Assembly: GCF_013391635.1 (NCBI RefSeq)
Contig: NZ_JACAWU010000001.1
Location: 1-64,000 of the forward strand
Length of the DNA: 64,000 nt
Origin: Natronomonas gomsonensis
Lineage (GTDB): Archaea > Halobacteriota > Halobacteria > Halobacteriales > Haloarculaceae
Direction of reading: 5' to 3'
In this document: positions 7,923 to 16,054 of the stretch, piece after piece
How the letters are laid out: each line of letters begins with the position of its first letter
How positions within the stretch are numbered: the stretch's first letter is position 1
Translations under genes and position numbers: made by a program
Notes under the pieces: model-generated
The model's input: only the letters and a program-made list of their open reading frames with translations
Told to the model about the DNA's origin: nothing
Databases searched by the model: none

Positions 7923-8960
7923 TCACCACCTGAATCCGACGGGGTCCGCGGGCGGGTCGAGCGGACTCGTTGGCAGGTTCTCCTCGAGGTCAGTCGCGTT
8001 GTACGCTCCCGGCGCCACGTCGTTCGGCGTCTCGGGGTAGAACAGCGAGGCGAGCAGTTGGATGTGTCCCCGACCGACGCCGAGTTCGAACTGCCCGCCG
8101 CCGTACATCGAGATTCCGTTTGTCTCGCAGTAGTCGATGGCGGCAAGCAGTGATTCGACGGTGCCGAACCGTGAGGGCTTGATGTTGAGCCAGTTCGGTT
8201 CGAACGGCAGCGCCTCGATGTCGTCGACGCTCGTTATCGGCGCGTCCCACGACAGTCGGTCGCTGACAGATTCGAGGATTGGTCGCGTTTCCTCGGTCAC
8301 TGCGGGGTCCTCGATGACCGCTTCGGGAAACGTTTCGACGATGCGGCGATAGAGGTCGGGGTCGACGGAGCCATCGACGGTCGTTCCCTCGTAGTGGCCC
8401 TTCAAATCCAGCGTCCGGACGCCGCCGCGTTCGGCGACTGCGGCACAGAACGCTTCGTCCCACTCATCGGTGGGGTCGAGTTTGAACTCGGCGTCGGGAG
8501 CGACCGCCCGGATGTCGTCGAGGCGTTCGGGCGACTCCAGGCGCGTGCTGACGACGAACCGGACCGGGTCGTAACGCCGGTTCAAGACGCTTCCGAGGTC
8601 GGTGTCGGCCTGCCGCAGCGCCAAATCCAGCGCCGCGCTCTCGAAGCCCCACCGCCGGTAGTGGGCATCCGCCTCGTTGGTCGGCGGTTCGGGGAACAGC
8701 GAGAGTGAATCGAGGTGCGCCGAAAAGGAATCGAGCGTGTACTCCCCCGAAAGGTCGAGGCCGCCGTCTTCGTAGGTATCCTGAAACAGTCGCTGGTCGT
8801 CGGCGTCGTAGCCCACGTCCTCGCCGCGGCCGGTCTCTCCGTCGCCGGACAGCGAAATCGTCGTGGAAACGCGTGTGAATCCACTCGAAACGTCGCGCTG
8901 GGCAGCGTCGAGTTCGTAGCCGTCGACGACGAGCGGCAGGTCCGCGAGTCGGTCGTACAT
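7923..8960 (-). CDS. Enolase-superfamily protein (OSBS/muconate-cycloisomerase-like)
   Basis: The 345-residue protein fits the enolase-fold barrel. Lys in LDLKGHYEG, Glu in VIEDPAV, Asp in LSWDAPIT, and Lys in LNIKPSRFG occupy the expected positions of base and metal ligands. It lacks the His of the mandelate racemase branch, so it is closer to o-succinylbenzoate synthase or muconate cycloisomerase. The ATG at 8960 ([10 protein letters not shown]) is preferred over the in-frame codon at 8984. No menaquinone gene is adjacent, so a menC role is unsupported. It could be an epimerase or a non-catalytic relative. Confidence 0.75.
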   Translation of the reverse strand: MYDRLADLPLVVDGYELDAAQRDVSSGFTRVSTTISLSGDGETGRGEDVGYDADDQRLFQDTYEDGGLDLSGEYTLDSFSAHLDSLSLFPEPPTNEADAHYRRWGFESAALDLALRQADTDLGSVLNRRYDPVRFVVSTRLESPERLDDIRAVAPDAEFKLDPTDEWDEAFCAAVAERGGVRTLDLKGHYEGTTVDGSVDPDLYRRIVETFPEAVIEDPAVTEETRPILESVSDRLSWDAPITSVDDIEALPFEPNWLNIKPSRFGTVESLLAAIDYCETNGISMYGGGQFELGVGRGHIQLLASLFYPETPNDVAPGAYNATDLEENLPTSPLDPPADPVGFRW

Positions 8961-9065
8961 ACCCCGGCTTCGATTGGGAGCCACCTAAACCCACGAGGAG
9001 GAGGGTCGAATCGATGGCACCGACGAAGGGAAAGGTTAAACGGCAGCGACCGCCTCGGAACTGGT

Positions 9066-9215
9066 ATGGCTAGCTTCGAAGAGGCGGAAAAGCGCACCCT
9101 CGAGAAGATGATTTGCATGCGCTGTAACGCCCGAAACTCCAAGCGAGCGAAACGATGTCGGAAGTGCGGTTACAAGAACCTCCGCCCCAAGGCGAAGGAA
9201 CGCCGCGCGGCCTAA
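9066..9215 (+). CDS. rpl40e: Ribosomal protein L40e (eL40)
   Basis: This 49-residue basic protein carries a zinc ribbon, [20 protein letters not shown], with four Cys at residues 17, 20, 31 and 34. It matches archaeal L40e over its full length. In eukaryotes the homologue is made as a ubiquitin fusion; here it is free. It sits in the large ribosomal subunit. A TATA-like GGTTAAACG lies about 30 bases before ATG 9066. Neighbours are unrelated in function. Confidence 0.93.
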   Translation: MASFEEAEKRTLEKMICMRCNARNSKRAKRCRKCGYKNLRPKAKERRAA

Positions 9216-9269
9216 ACCGGCACTCGTTTCTCTCGTCAATCGCGTCCGACAGCCGTCGGCTCGTCGTCG

Positions 9270-9881
9270 CTACTCTTCGGGGTACTTCGGTTCCCGCTTC
9301 TCCGCTCGGCCGAGTGCCGTCTCCACCACGTCCCGAACGTCGCCGTGGAACACCTCGCCGTGGCCCGCGTACATGTGCTCGACGCCATCGCCCATCCGGT
9401 CGAGTAACGTCTCGATGCTCTCGATGAGCCGTTCTCTCGATTGGCCGGCCATGTCGGTGCGGCCGAAACTGCCGTAGTCGAAGGCGCCGTCGTCGTGGAC
9501 GACCACGTCGCCGCTGAACAGCGTCGTCTCCGAGACGAAAGAGACGTGGTCGTCGGCGTGTCCCGGCGTGTACACCACGTCGAAGGCCTCGTCGCCGATG
9601 AACACCTGCTCGCCGTCGTCGAGGTCGCTGGCCCGGCGCGGGTGGTCGGCGTAGGCGTACAACGGCGCGTCGAAGGCGTCTAGCACGGCATCGAGTTGGG
9701 CGACGTGGTCGCCGTGCTGGTGGGTCAACACGACGGCGTCGAGGCCGTCGGTGTGTTCTCGAATGACGTCGACGACCCCGTCCATCGCACCCGCGTCGAC
9801 GAGTACCGTTCGGTCCCCCTCGACGAGATACGCGTTGCAGGTGAACGTCTCCGCGTCCGCGGTTACGTTGGTTACGTCCAT
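9270..9881 (-). CDS. MBL-fold metallo-hydrolase
   Basis: The 203-residue protein has the metallo-beta-lactamase signature THQHGDHVAQLD (about residues 54-65), with further ligands in VYTPGHADDHVSF and LFSGDVVVHDD, and His in YAGHGEV near the C-terminus. These bind two metal ions. The single-domain size resembles glyoxalase II-like and related thioester or lactone hydrolases. It is cytosolic. The start ATG at 9881 gives the usual first strand MDVTNVTADAETF. Substrate unknown. It is divergent from the DUF5786 gene. Confidence 0.87.
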   Translation of the reverse strand: MDVTNVTADAETFTCNAYLVEGDRTVLVDAGAMDGVVDVIREHTDGLDAVVLTHQHGDHVAQLDAVLDAFDAPLYAYADHPRRASDLDDGEQVFIGDEAFDVVYTPGHADDHVSFVSETTLFSGDVVVHDDGAFDYGSFGRTDMAGQSRERLIESIETLLDRMGDGVEHMYAGHGEVFHGDVRDVVETALGRAEKREPKYPEE

Positions 9882-9975
9882 ACCGACGCCACACGCTGTG
9901 GCGTATTGATGCTGGCGGCACCGAAAGCGACCCCGAGCGGCGCATCATTTACAATCATGAAACACATACCCACGG

Positions 9976-10155
9976 ATGACCATGGGGTTCGGAAGCTACG
10001 ACGAATCCGAACAGGAGTCCCAGCAAATCGACACCGACATCGAGGAAGACGGCCAGTCGACGCTGCCCACTCACGACGGCGAGGTCGAATTCGAGTACGA
10101 CGACGCCTCCAGCGAGGACCTCCTGGAGACGTTCGAGGAAATCAAAGGGCAGTGA
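9976..10155 (+). CDS. Small acidic protein (DUF5786 type)
   Basis: This 59-residue protein is very acidic and begins MTMGFGSYDESEQE; a second ATG two codons later (9982) may be the true start. It resembles a widespread haloarchaeal family that I recall as DUF5786, of unknown function. It has no membrane segment and no zinc motif. It is one base upstream of the endonuclease dU gene, so the two are probably cotranscribed with the uracil-DNA glycosylase. Confidence 0.75.
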   Translation: MTMGFGSYDESEQESQQIDTDIEEDGQSTLPTHDGEVEFEYDDASSEDLLETFEEIKGQ

Positions 10156-10156
10156 G

Positions 10157-10744
10157 GTGAAACCCGGCCGCCGCGCGCTCGGCATCGCGGAATCGTACCG
10201 CGGCACCGACGACGGCGCGAGTAGCACACTCGGTGGTGCGGTGGTCCGTGCTAACCGAGTCGTCGACGACTTCGTTTTCGGGTCGTGTACCGTCGGCGGC
10301 AGCGACGCCACCGCCGCCATTATCGACTGCTGGCGGCGTCTCGACCGCCCGGACGTGCGGTACGTGTTCGTCGCGGGCGTCGCCCTCGCGTGGTACAACA
10401 CCCTCGACCTCGATGCGATTCACGAGGCGGCCGACCGACCCGTCGTCGCCGTCTCCTTCGAGGACAGCGAGGGGCTCTCCGAGGCCATCGAGGACGCCTT
10501 CGAGGGCCCCGAGCGCGAACGCCGCCTCGACAGCTATCGGGCGCTGCCGGAGCGGCGGCGTGTTACGGTCGATGGCCGGGACCTCTTCGTCCGGAGCGTC
10601 GGCCTCGATACCGACGATGCCGACGAAATCGTCGCGGCCTACACTCACGAACGCCGACCCGAACCGCTCCGCGTGGCGAAACGGGCGGCGCGGCGCGTCG
10701 ACGCCATCCGCGGTGGGGCCGGCGGCGGGTTCCGGCGGGATTAA
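10157..10744 (+). CDS. DUF99 family, endonuclease dU-like
   Basis: The 195-residue protein matches the DUF99 family, whose Pyrococcus member was described as an endonuclease acting at deoxyuridine in DNA. Recognisable runs are GIAESYRGTDDG (residues 9-20), a strand DDFVFGSCTVGGSDAT, and YVFVAGVALAWYN (about 69-81). The start GTG at 10157 lies one base after the previous stop. It is followed after 24 bases by a uracil-DNA glycosylase gene, so two uracil-repair functions appear together. Family assignment is good; activity in this organism is inferred. Confidence 0.82.
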   Translation: MKPGRRALGIAESYRGTDDGASSTLGGAVVRANRVVDDFVFGSCTVGGSDATAAIIDCWRRLDRPDVRYVFVAGVALAWYNTLDLDAIHEAADRPVVAVSFEDSEGLSEAIEDAFEGPERERRLDSYRALPERRRVTVDGRDLFVRSVGLDTDDADEIVAAYTHERRPEPLRVAKRAARRVDAIRGGAGGGFRRD

Positions 10745-10768
10745 CTCGCCCGAGAGCGACCGACCGCC

Positions 10769-11353
10769 ATGGACGATATCGACGTACACGACTGCACCCG
10801 GTGTGAGGAGTTGTGTGCCTCCCGGAGCCGCATCGTCAACGGCGTCGGGGCGACGGACGCCGAGTTGCTGTTCGTCGGCGAGGCACCGGGGGCACAGGAG
10901 GACGCCGAGGGCGAACCGTTCGTCGGCCGCTCCGGCGACGTGCTGACCGAGGCGCTCCGGGACCGTGGGCTGGCACGTCGAGACGTTCGTATCACGAACT
11001 GCGTCCGCTGTCGGCCGCCGGAGAACCGCGACCCGACCGTCGAGGAACGAGAGAACTGCCGGGAGTACCTCGAAGGAGAAATCGATATCGTCGACCCTGC
11101 AGTCGTCGTGACGCTCGGGAAAGTACCCTCCGAGCATCTGCTGGAGCGGTCGGTCGCGGTGACGAAGGAGGCCGGCACGCTCCACGACGCCCGCATCGCC
11201 GGGTCGACGCGACGGCTGCTCGTCTGTGTTCACCCCGCGGCGACGCTGTACGACCCCAGCCAACGGGAGACGTTCGACGACGCCCTCGACGAAGCACTCG
11301 CCCTCGTCGACGACGAGGGGAGCGACGGCCAATCCCGGCTCGGAGATTTTTAA
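10769..11353 (+). CDS. Uracil-DNA glycosylase, family 4 (iron-sulfur)
   Basis: The 194-residue enzyme has the family 4 active-site motif GEAPGAQED (residues 37-45). It also has Cys residues at 9, 12, 78, 81 and 97, from which the four ligands of the 4Fe-4S cluster come, and a C-terminal motif VHPAATLY containing the catalytic-loop His. It removes uracil that arises from cytosine deamination, leaving an abasic site. The C-terminal tail is short and acidic. It closes an apparent three-gene unit with DUF5786 and endonuclease dU. The stop lies just before the TnpB element. Confidence 0.92.
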   Translation: MDDIDVHDCTRCEELCASRSRIVNGVGATDAELLFVGEAPGAQEDAEGEPFVGRSGDVLTEALRDRGLARRDVRITNCVRCRPPENRDPTVEERENCREYLEGEIDIVDPAVVVTLGKVPSEHLLERSVAVTKEAGTLHDARIAGSTRRLLVCVHPAATLYDPSQRETFDDALDEALALVDDEGSDGQSRLGDF

Positions 11354-11420
11354 ATACCCGGTTTACTGAGGCAGAAATTGACAAACCCATAAACACCTAC
11401 TGGAGACGGTAACTATTAGA

Positions 11421-11560
11421 AAGGAGTGAACTACCCCACCCTACTCGCTCACCGCTGACGCGGTTCGCTCCTTGAGTGTGGGGCTTCCTGTTTCCACGAC
11501 GCGCTTTGCAGATACGGGTGTATCCACAGGGAGCGCAGTCTCCACAGGCGTTGATTCGGA
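11421..11560 (-). ncRNA. Predicted TnpB guide RNA (omegaRNA/sotRNA) overlapping the 3' end of tnpB
   Basis: On the minus strand the segment includes GCCCCACACTCAAGGAGCG, a CCGC/GCGG stem, then GCGAGTAGGGTGGGG. The CCCCAC at 11434-11439 (plus strand) pairs with GTGGGG at 11478-11483 and encloses the tnpB stop codon. Sense overlapping transcripts at the 3' end of IS1341-type genes are known in Halobacterium, and TnpB proteins elsewhere use such RNAs as guides. The variable guide would start just past the GGGG, near 11430 and below. The 5' limit is approximate. Confidence 0.55.
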
Positions 11561-12670
11561 GTGAACCACTCCTACATCTTCGAGACCGCGAGAAAGAAGA
11601 TTCCACGCCGCGTTCGCGTCCCTGTCCGCCTCGAACCCACACGAGGGACAGGAGTGTTCGCGCACCCACAGCGGCTTGTCTGTCTTGACACCACAGGCCG
11701 CGCATTCCTTCGTCGTCTCTTTCGGGTCAACCGCGATGAAGTGTGTCCCTTCGCGCTTGCACTTGTATTGGAGCATTCGTAGGAACGTTCCCCACGCCGC
11801 TCCCGCCCGGTTACGAGAGTTGCCCGGCAGTTCGACCAATCCCTTCGCGTCCAAGTCCTCAACCGCTACGAGGTCGTATCCTCTCGCGTAGTAGTTCGAG
11901 AGCTTGTGAAGGAAGTCTCGGCGCTTTCGCTTGAGGTTGGCGTGACGCTCGGCCACGACCTGCCGTTGTTTCTCCCAATTCGCAGACCCGTGTTCCTTCA
12001 GCGAGAGGTCGCGTTGGGCGCGTTCGAGCCGTTCGCGCTCCTCGCTGAAGTCGGGGCTTTTGATGGCGTACCCGTCGGTGTCGTGTGCGTACTTGAGAAT
12101 CCCCACGTCGATTCCGACGACCTTCTCGGGATTCTCCGGTTTCTCTGGTGTATCCTCGTCCACGTCGATGCCGAACGTGGCATACCACTCGCCCGTGGGT
12201 TCTTGCTTGACCGTGACCTGTTTGATGGTCGCGTTCTCGGGAATGTCTCGGTGGAGGTGGATCGGAATATCGCCGATCTTGCTCAACCACAACGTAGGCC
12301 GACCACTCGTATTCTTGAGTTCGAAGCCGGACTGGTTGTAGGTGAGCGACCGATACTCCCGAGGCGGTTTCCACTTGAGCATCCCTACGGCGCGTCCGTT
12401 CTCCTTCTGTGCTTTGAGCGTGGAGAGATTGTCGTAGACGCGCTTGACGACCATCTGCAACACTTTCGAGTGAACGTCTCCGAGGGTGTCCCACCACTCT
12501 TTGAGGTCAGTGAGCGTGTCCTGTACCTCGTAACGAGTGGGAATCTCGTCTGCCTCGTTGAGTTTGTAGAGGACGTGGTTGTAGAGTTGCCTACAAGTAT
12601 CGACGTGATGCAGAAGCGTCTCAGTGAGGGATTCTGGTGGGTCGAGTCGATACTTGTAGTTGTAGTGCAT
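11441..12670 (-). CDS. tnpB: RNA-guided nuclease TnpB (OrfB, IS1341-type)
   Basis: The 409-residue protein has the split RuvC site of TnpB: Asp188 in VVGIDVGI, Glu271 in VAVEDLD, and Asp351 in DRDANAAWN. A zinc ribbon uses Cys323, Cys326, Cys341 and Cys344. The N-terminal helix-turn-helix and WED-like region is complete, so the protein looks intact and active. TnpB cuts DNA directed by an RNA made from the element's own end, which keeps the element from being lost. The start ATG immediately follows the TAG of the small RHH gene. Codon use is less G+C-biased than in neighbours, fitting a mobile origin. Confidence 0.93.
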   Translation of the reverse strand: MHYNYKYRLDPPESLTETLLHHVDTCRQLYNHVLYKLNEADEIPTRYEVQDTLTDLKEWWDTLGDVHSKVLQMVVKRVYDNLSTLKAQKENGRAVGMLKWKPPREYRSLTYNQSGFELKNTSGRPTLWLSKIGDIPIHLHRDIPENATIKQVTVKQEPTGEWYATFGIDVDEDTPEKPENPEKVVGIDVGILKYAHDTDGYAIKSPDFSEERERLERAQRDLSLKEHGSANWEKQRQVVAERHANLKRKRRDFLHKLSNYYARGYDLVAVEDLDAKGLVELPGNSRNRAGAAWGTFLRMLQYKCKREGTHFIAVDPKETTKECAACGVKTDKPLWVREHSCPSCGFEADRDANAAWNLLSRGLEDVGVVHSESTPVETALPVDTPVSAKRVVETGSPTLKERTASAVSE

Positions 12671-12796
12671 CTATGACTCTCGTTCTTCGATAAGTTCGTC
12701 CAGTTTCTCTTGAACGAACGAGGAAAGATTCAGGTGGTTATCCTGAATCCACTCCTCTTGGTCGTCTCGGATGGAGATGGTCTTTCGGGTCGTCAC
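12671..12796 (-). CDS. Ribbon-helix-helix small protein of the tnpB element
   Basis: Starting at GTG 12796, this encodes 41 residues: a strand TTRKTISIRDDQ followed by helices EEWIQDNHLNLSSFVQEKLD, the pattern of a ribbon-helix-helix DNA-binding protein. Its TAG stop abuts the tnpB ATG with no gap, so tnpB is probably translated from the same message. A TATA-like CTTTTATG (12817-12824, minus strand) is 26 bases upstream of the GTG, supporting a leaderless start there rather than at the frame's upstream ATG (12862). It may repress the element's promoter; that is inference. Confidence 0.72.
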   Translation of the reverse strand: MTTRKTISIRDDQEEWIQDNHLNLSSFVQEKLDELIEERES

Positions 12797-12816
12797 ACCA
12801 TAACTTACGTAATTTG

Positions 12817-12824
12817 CATAAAAG
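12817..12824 (-). promoter_or_regulatory. TATA-like box for the RHH-tnpB unit
   Basis: Minus-strand CTTTTATG is centred about 26 bases before the GTG at 12796 and so fixes the start of the RHH gene. Confidence 0.5.
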
Positions 12825-12885
12825 TAGTTTGTGGTTGACGTGGGCCTGTGGGCCAGCAACAAACAGGCGTATGAAAGATGATGAC

Positions 12886-12964
<79 letters not shown>

Positions 12965-12972
12965 TGAATACA

Positions 12973-12979
12973 GTTAAAC
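12973..12979 (+). promoter_or_regulatory. TATA-like box for phnD
   Basis: GTTAAAC is centred 27 bases before ATG 13003 and lies only nine bases from the end of the stranded tnpB-type hairpin. Confidence 0.5.
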
Positions 12980-13002
12980 GAGAGTCGTCACAGTTGATTG
13001 GT

Positions 13003-14049
13003 ATGTCGAAGGGGTCCGCCATCAATCGACGTTCAGTGCTCAAAACGACCGGTGCAGCGGGTATTTTCGGACTGGCTGGCTGTATCGGCGGCAACGGCGG
13101 CGGAAACGGCAACGGCAATGGAAACGGCAACGGTAACGGCGGAACGCGAGGCGAAAGCGATGGCCCCACCGAGGTCCGGTTCATTCTGAACCCGGCGGAG
13201 GCTGACGTGGACATCTCCGAGCAGTACCAGCCGATGTTCGAGTACCTCGAATCCGAGGTCGACGTGACCATCGACCCGGTCGAAACCGCGAGTTACGCGG
13301 CGACGCTGCAGGAGATTCGCCGCGACGGCGGCGAAATCGCCGACACCTCGCCGTCGGCGGCGGTCGCCGGCGAGGACGTGGCGGACGTCATCGGCATCCG
13401 CGTCGCCTTCGGCGCCGCCCAGTACTTCTCGCTCATCACGACGACGCCCGACGATAACGGCGTCGACGAACTCGCCGAACTCGAAGGTCAGGAAGTCGCC
13501 ATGGGCGCGACGCTGTCGGTCAGCGGCACGCTCGTCCCGATGGTGTTGCTGAAAAACGCCGGACTGGACGTGGGGACGGCCCCGGACGGCGACGCCGAGG
13601 ATTTCACCGCCCGGTACTCCGACCACTCGACGGCGCGTGATCAACTCATCAACAACCCTTCGATTGCGGCGGCGACGACGGGTGCGTTCTCGACGGCACC
13701 GCACGTGCCCCAAGAGCAGTTCGACGAGATGTCGCAGGACTTCGTCGACATCTCCGCGGAGTACGAAAGCGCCGGGTCGGCGACCGACGAGGCCGAACTG
13801 AAACTGCTGGCCGTCTCCGACCCGCTGCCGCGGGCGCCGCTGATGTCGCGGTCGAACTGGGACGACCCGGTTCGAGAAGACATCGAGCAGGCCATCCTCG
13901 ATGCGACCGAGGAGGACCTCTCCCACGGCGAGGACTACGACGGCGAACCGCTGTGGTTCACCGGCGTCGAACCCGGCACGAGCGAGGACTTCGAGCCGAT
14001 TGCCGACGTACTCGACGAACTCGGCCTCGAGTTCGAGGACATCTCGTAA
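13003..14049 (+). CDS. phnD: Phosphate/phosphonate ABC transporter substrate-binding lipoprotein PhnD
   Basis: The 348-residue protein begins with a Tat signal (NRRSVLKTTGAAG) and a lipobox ending LAGC, so it is anchored by lipid at the outer membrane face. A Gly/Asn repeat (about residues 30-50) forms a flexible tether. The mature part has PhnD features: VRFILNPAEADVD, the EYLESEVDV strand, and SFATGAFS-like TTGAFSTAPHV. It captures phosphonate, phosphite or a related anion for the PhnCE transporter encoded next. ATG 13003 is preferred over the TTG at 12994 because of the TATA spacing. The ligand cannot be told from sequence. Confidence 0.9.
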   Translation: MSKGSAINRRSVLKTTGAAGIFGLAGCIGGNGGGNGNGNGNGNGNGGTRGESDGPTEVRFILNPAEADVDISEQYQPMFEYLESEVDVTIDPVETASYAATLQEIRRDGGEIADTSPSAAVAGEDVADVIGIRVAFGAAQYFSLITTTPDDNGVDELAELEGQEVAMGATLSVSGTLVPMVLLKNAGLDVGTAPDGDAEDFTARYSDHSTARDQLINNPSIAAATTGAFSTAPHVPQEQFDEMSQDFVDISAEYESAGSATDEAELKLLAVSDPLPRAPLMSRSNWDDPVREDIEQAILDATEEDLSHGEDYDGEPLWFTGVEPGTSEDFEPIADVLDELGLEFEDIS

Positions 14050-14070
14050 CGTCGTCGAATCACACGTTCA

Positions 14071-14889
14071 ATGACACGAATCACGGTCGATAGCCTCACG
14101 AAGGAGTACGGCGACACCGTCGCCTTAGACGACGTTTCCTTCGAGATTCCCGAAGGCGAGTTCGTCGTCGTGTTGGGCGTCTCGGGGTCGGGAAAGTCGA
14201 CGCTGTTGCGGTGTCTGAACGGCCTGACGGACCCGACCGGAGGGGAAATCGTCGTCGGCGACGAGGAGGTCACCAGCCTCCGACGCGACGTGGCGATGAT
14301 TTTCCAGCAACACAACATCATCGGCCAGATGACCGCCTACTCCAACGCCCTGACCGGTTCGCTGGGTCGGAACCGCTTTTTGACGAGTCTGTTCCAACTA
14401 CAGGACCGCGAGGAGAAACTGCGGGCGCTGCGCGCACTCGACACCGTCGGTCTCTTGAACGAGTCCCAACAGAAGGCTCGGCGGATGAGCGGCGGCCAAC
14501 AGCAGCGCGTCGGCATCGCCCGCGCGTTGGTACAGGAGCCGTCGGTGCTTCTGGCCGACGAACCCGTCGCGAGTCTCGACCCCGGCAGCGCCCAGCAGGT
14601 GATGGGCTATCTCCGGACTGCCGCCGAGGAACGCGGCCTCACGGCCGTCATCAGCCTCCACCAGGTGAACCTCGCACGGAAGTTCGGTCAGCGGTTCATC
14701 GGCCTCCGGGACGGACAGAAGGTGTTCGACGGCTACCGCGAGGAGATGACCATGGACATCGTCGACGAGATTTACGGCGACATCGACACCGAAGGGATGC
14801 TTGCCGAGACCGAGACCGAAACTGGCGGCGGTTCGCCGGACAGTACAGTCGACGAACCGACTACAGATGAGGGGTCGACCGAGGCATGA
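14071..14889 (+). CDS. phnC: Phosphonate-type ABC transporter ATP-binding protein PhnC
   Basis: The 272-residue ATPase has Walker [10 protein letters not shown] (about residues 36-44), the Q-loop MIFQQHN, the ABC signature MSGGQQQR, Walker B VLLADEP, and the switch His in ISLHQVN. The order and the PhnC-type [12 protein letters not shown] region after the Q-loop match phosphonate importers. It powers uptake through PhnE. A 30-residue acidic tail ([12 protein letters not shown]) is added beyond the usual C-terminus. Its stop overlaps the phnE start by four bases (ATGA), and it follows phnD by 21 bases, so the three genes form one operon. Confidence 0.92.
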   Translation: MTRITVDSLTKEYGDTVALDDVSFEIPEGEFVVVLGVSGSGKSTLLRCLNGLTDPTGGEIVVGDEEVTSLRRDVAMIFQQHNIIGQMTAYSNALTGSLGRNRFLTSLFQLQDREEKLRALRALDTVGLLNESQQKARRMSGGQQQRVGIARALVQEPSVLLADEPVASLDPGSAQQVMGYLRTAAEERGLTAVISLHQVNLARKFGQRFIGLRDGQKVFDGYREEMTMDIVDEIYGDIDTEGMLAETETETGGGSPDSTVDEPTTDEGSTEA

Positions 14890-16007
14890 GCGAGGAATCG
14901 ACCGTCGAGGAACACGGTGAAAACCGGTTCACAGAGCAACTCGACCGCATTCGTGCGGCCCGAAAGACCCGCGCTATCGGTGGACTCCTGCTCATCGCGT
15001 TCATCGGGTTCCTGTTCGTCCAGGCGCTCAGCGCCGCCGGCATCCTGACCACCGAGTACACGACCGGGTTCTTCCTCGAATCGCTTCGGGACTTCTTCCC
15101 ACTCGCCTACTTCGGCATCGTCATCCCCCTCACCGAATGGATTGGATTCTCGGTGACGGTTCCGTACGTCGGTTGGACGCTATCGTACTCCGGCCCGATT
15201 TCGTTCTCGATTCCGTATCTCGACATCGGCCAGTACTGGGCGTTCATCGTCGAGCGCAACCTGCTGTTCAGCGGCGAGGACGCGGCGATGATGCTTTCCG
15301 ACCCCGTCGGGTTCTTCTTCGGTGGGGAACTCGGCGTCTTCTCGGTGTTCGGCGTCGCAGGCATCACGCTCGCGATGGGCTTTGCCGGGACGATTATCGG
15401 CTTCCCGCTGGCGCTGCTGTTCGGCGTTCTCGGCTCCGAGCGCGTGCTTCCGTTCCCGCTGAACTTCGTCTTCCGCGGGACGATGTCGGCCATCCGCGCC
15501 ATTCCCGCGCTCGTGTGGATTCTCATCTTCATTCCGCTTGCGGGTCTCAACCCGGTATCGGCAGTCCTCGCCATCGGTACCGACACCGTCGGGAACCTCG
15601 GCCGACTGTTCACCGACGAACTCGAGGAAATCGAGGAAGGACCCATCGAGGCGATGGAGACCACCGGCGCCAACCGCATCCAGACGGTCACCTTCGGCAT
15701 GCTGAGCCAGGTGACGACCCCCTACATCGCGTGGACCCTGTACATCTTCGAAATCAACGTCCGCATCGCGGTGTCGCTGGGCGTCTACGGTGGCGGCGGA
15801 CTGGGACAGGTCGTCGAGACCCAAATCGGCCTCTTCCAGTTCACCAACACCATGGCGACGCTGCTGTGTATCTTCCTGCTCATCATCTCCGTCGAGTTGT
15901 TCAGCCAGCGCATCCGCGCGCGCCTGCGTTCTGACACCGAAGTGATGAGCCTGAAGGAACTGATATTCGGGTTCCCCCGTCGGTTCGCCGACTCGCTGCT
16001 GCGGTAA
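14886..16007 (+). CDS. phnE: Phosphonate-type ABC transporter permease PhnE
   Basis: The 373-residue permease has an N-terminal hydrophilic tail, a first membrane segment at about residues 35-55, and a C-terminal transport domain with five or more segments. The coupling loop reads EAMETTGANRIQTVTFGML (about residues 258-276), matching the EAA motif that docks on PhnC. It is longer than typical bacterial PhnE (about 260), the extra length lying in the first 100 residues. No C-P lyase or phosphonatase genes follow, so only uptake is encoded here. Its start overlaps the phnC stop. Confidence 0.9.
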   Translation: MSEESTVEEHGENRFTEQLDRIRAARKTRAIGGLLLIAFIGFLFVQALSAAGILTTEYTTGFFLESLRDFFPLAYFGIVIPLTEWIGFSVTVPYVGWTLSYSGPISFSIPYLDIGQYWAFIVERNLLFSGEDAAMMLSDPVGFFFGGELGVFSVFGVAGITLAMGFAGTIIGFPLALLFGVLGSERVLPFPLNFVFRGTMSAIRAIPALVWILIFIPLAGLNPVSAVLAIGTDTVGNLGRLFTDELEEIEEGPIEAMETTGANRIQTVTFGMLSQVTTPYIAWTLYIFEINVRIAVSLGVYGGGGLGQVVETQIGLFQFTNTMATLLCIFLLIISVELFSQRIRARLRSDTEVMSLKELIFGFPRRFADSLLR

Positions 16008-16054
16008 CCGCGGGGATGGAAACCCACTTTGCCCCCGCCCGCCCACGGACGAGT

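Larger units (their letters stand above)
11395..12870 (-). mobile_element. IS200/IS605-group (IS1341-type) element with tnpB and an RHH gene, no tnpA
   Basis: The unit contains a 41-codon ribbon-helix-helix gene directly followed by tnpB, and a guide-RNA-like hairpin over the tnpB stop. There is no tnpA transposase within the window, so the element would need a transposase in trans. The exact ends cannot be fixed by eye. One limit is the last conserved hairpin at about 11434; the other is the region of GGCCTGTGGGCC (12843-12854), a possible left-end hairpin. It separates the uracil-repair genes from the phn operon. Confidence 0.7.

Noticed and set aside
6080..8146. A very long minus-strand open frame extending the cupin protein to 817 residues
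   Set aside because: It lies antisense to the M50 protease and Tsr3 genes. The extra sequence is low-complexity and Glu/Asp/Gly-rich, as expected from G+C-rich antisense DNA. Only the cupin part is real.
10142..11332. A 396-residue minus-strand frame opposite endonuclease dU and UDG
   Set aside because: Both plus-strand genes have clear families and active sites, so this frame is a shadow.
12843..12854. GGCCTGTGGGCC as the left-end hairpin of the tnpB element
   Set aside because: It has a stem of only four bases and no second copy for comparison. It is mentioned as a limit for the element but not called as a feature.
13091..13141. Tandem GGCAACGG-like repeats
   Set aside because: They encode the Gly/Asn linker of PhnD and are explained as part of the protein.
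16016..16054. Longer HisH start at 16016
   Set aside because: It adds 13 residues not seen in the family. ATG 16055 gives the normal N-terminus.
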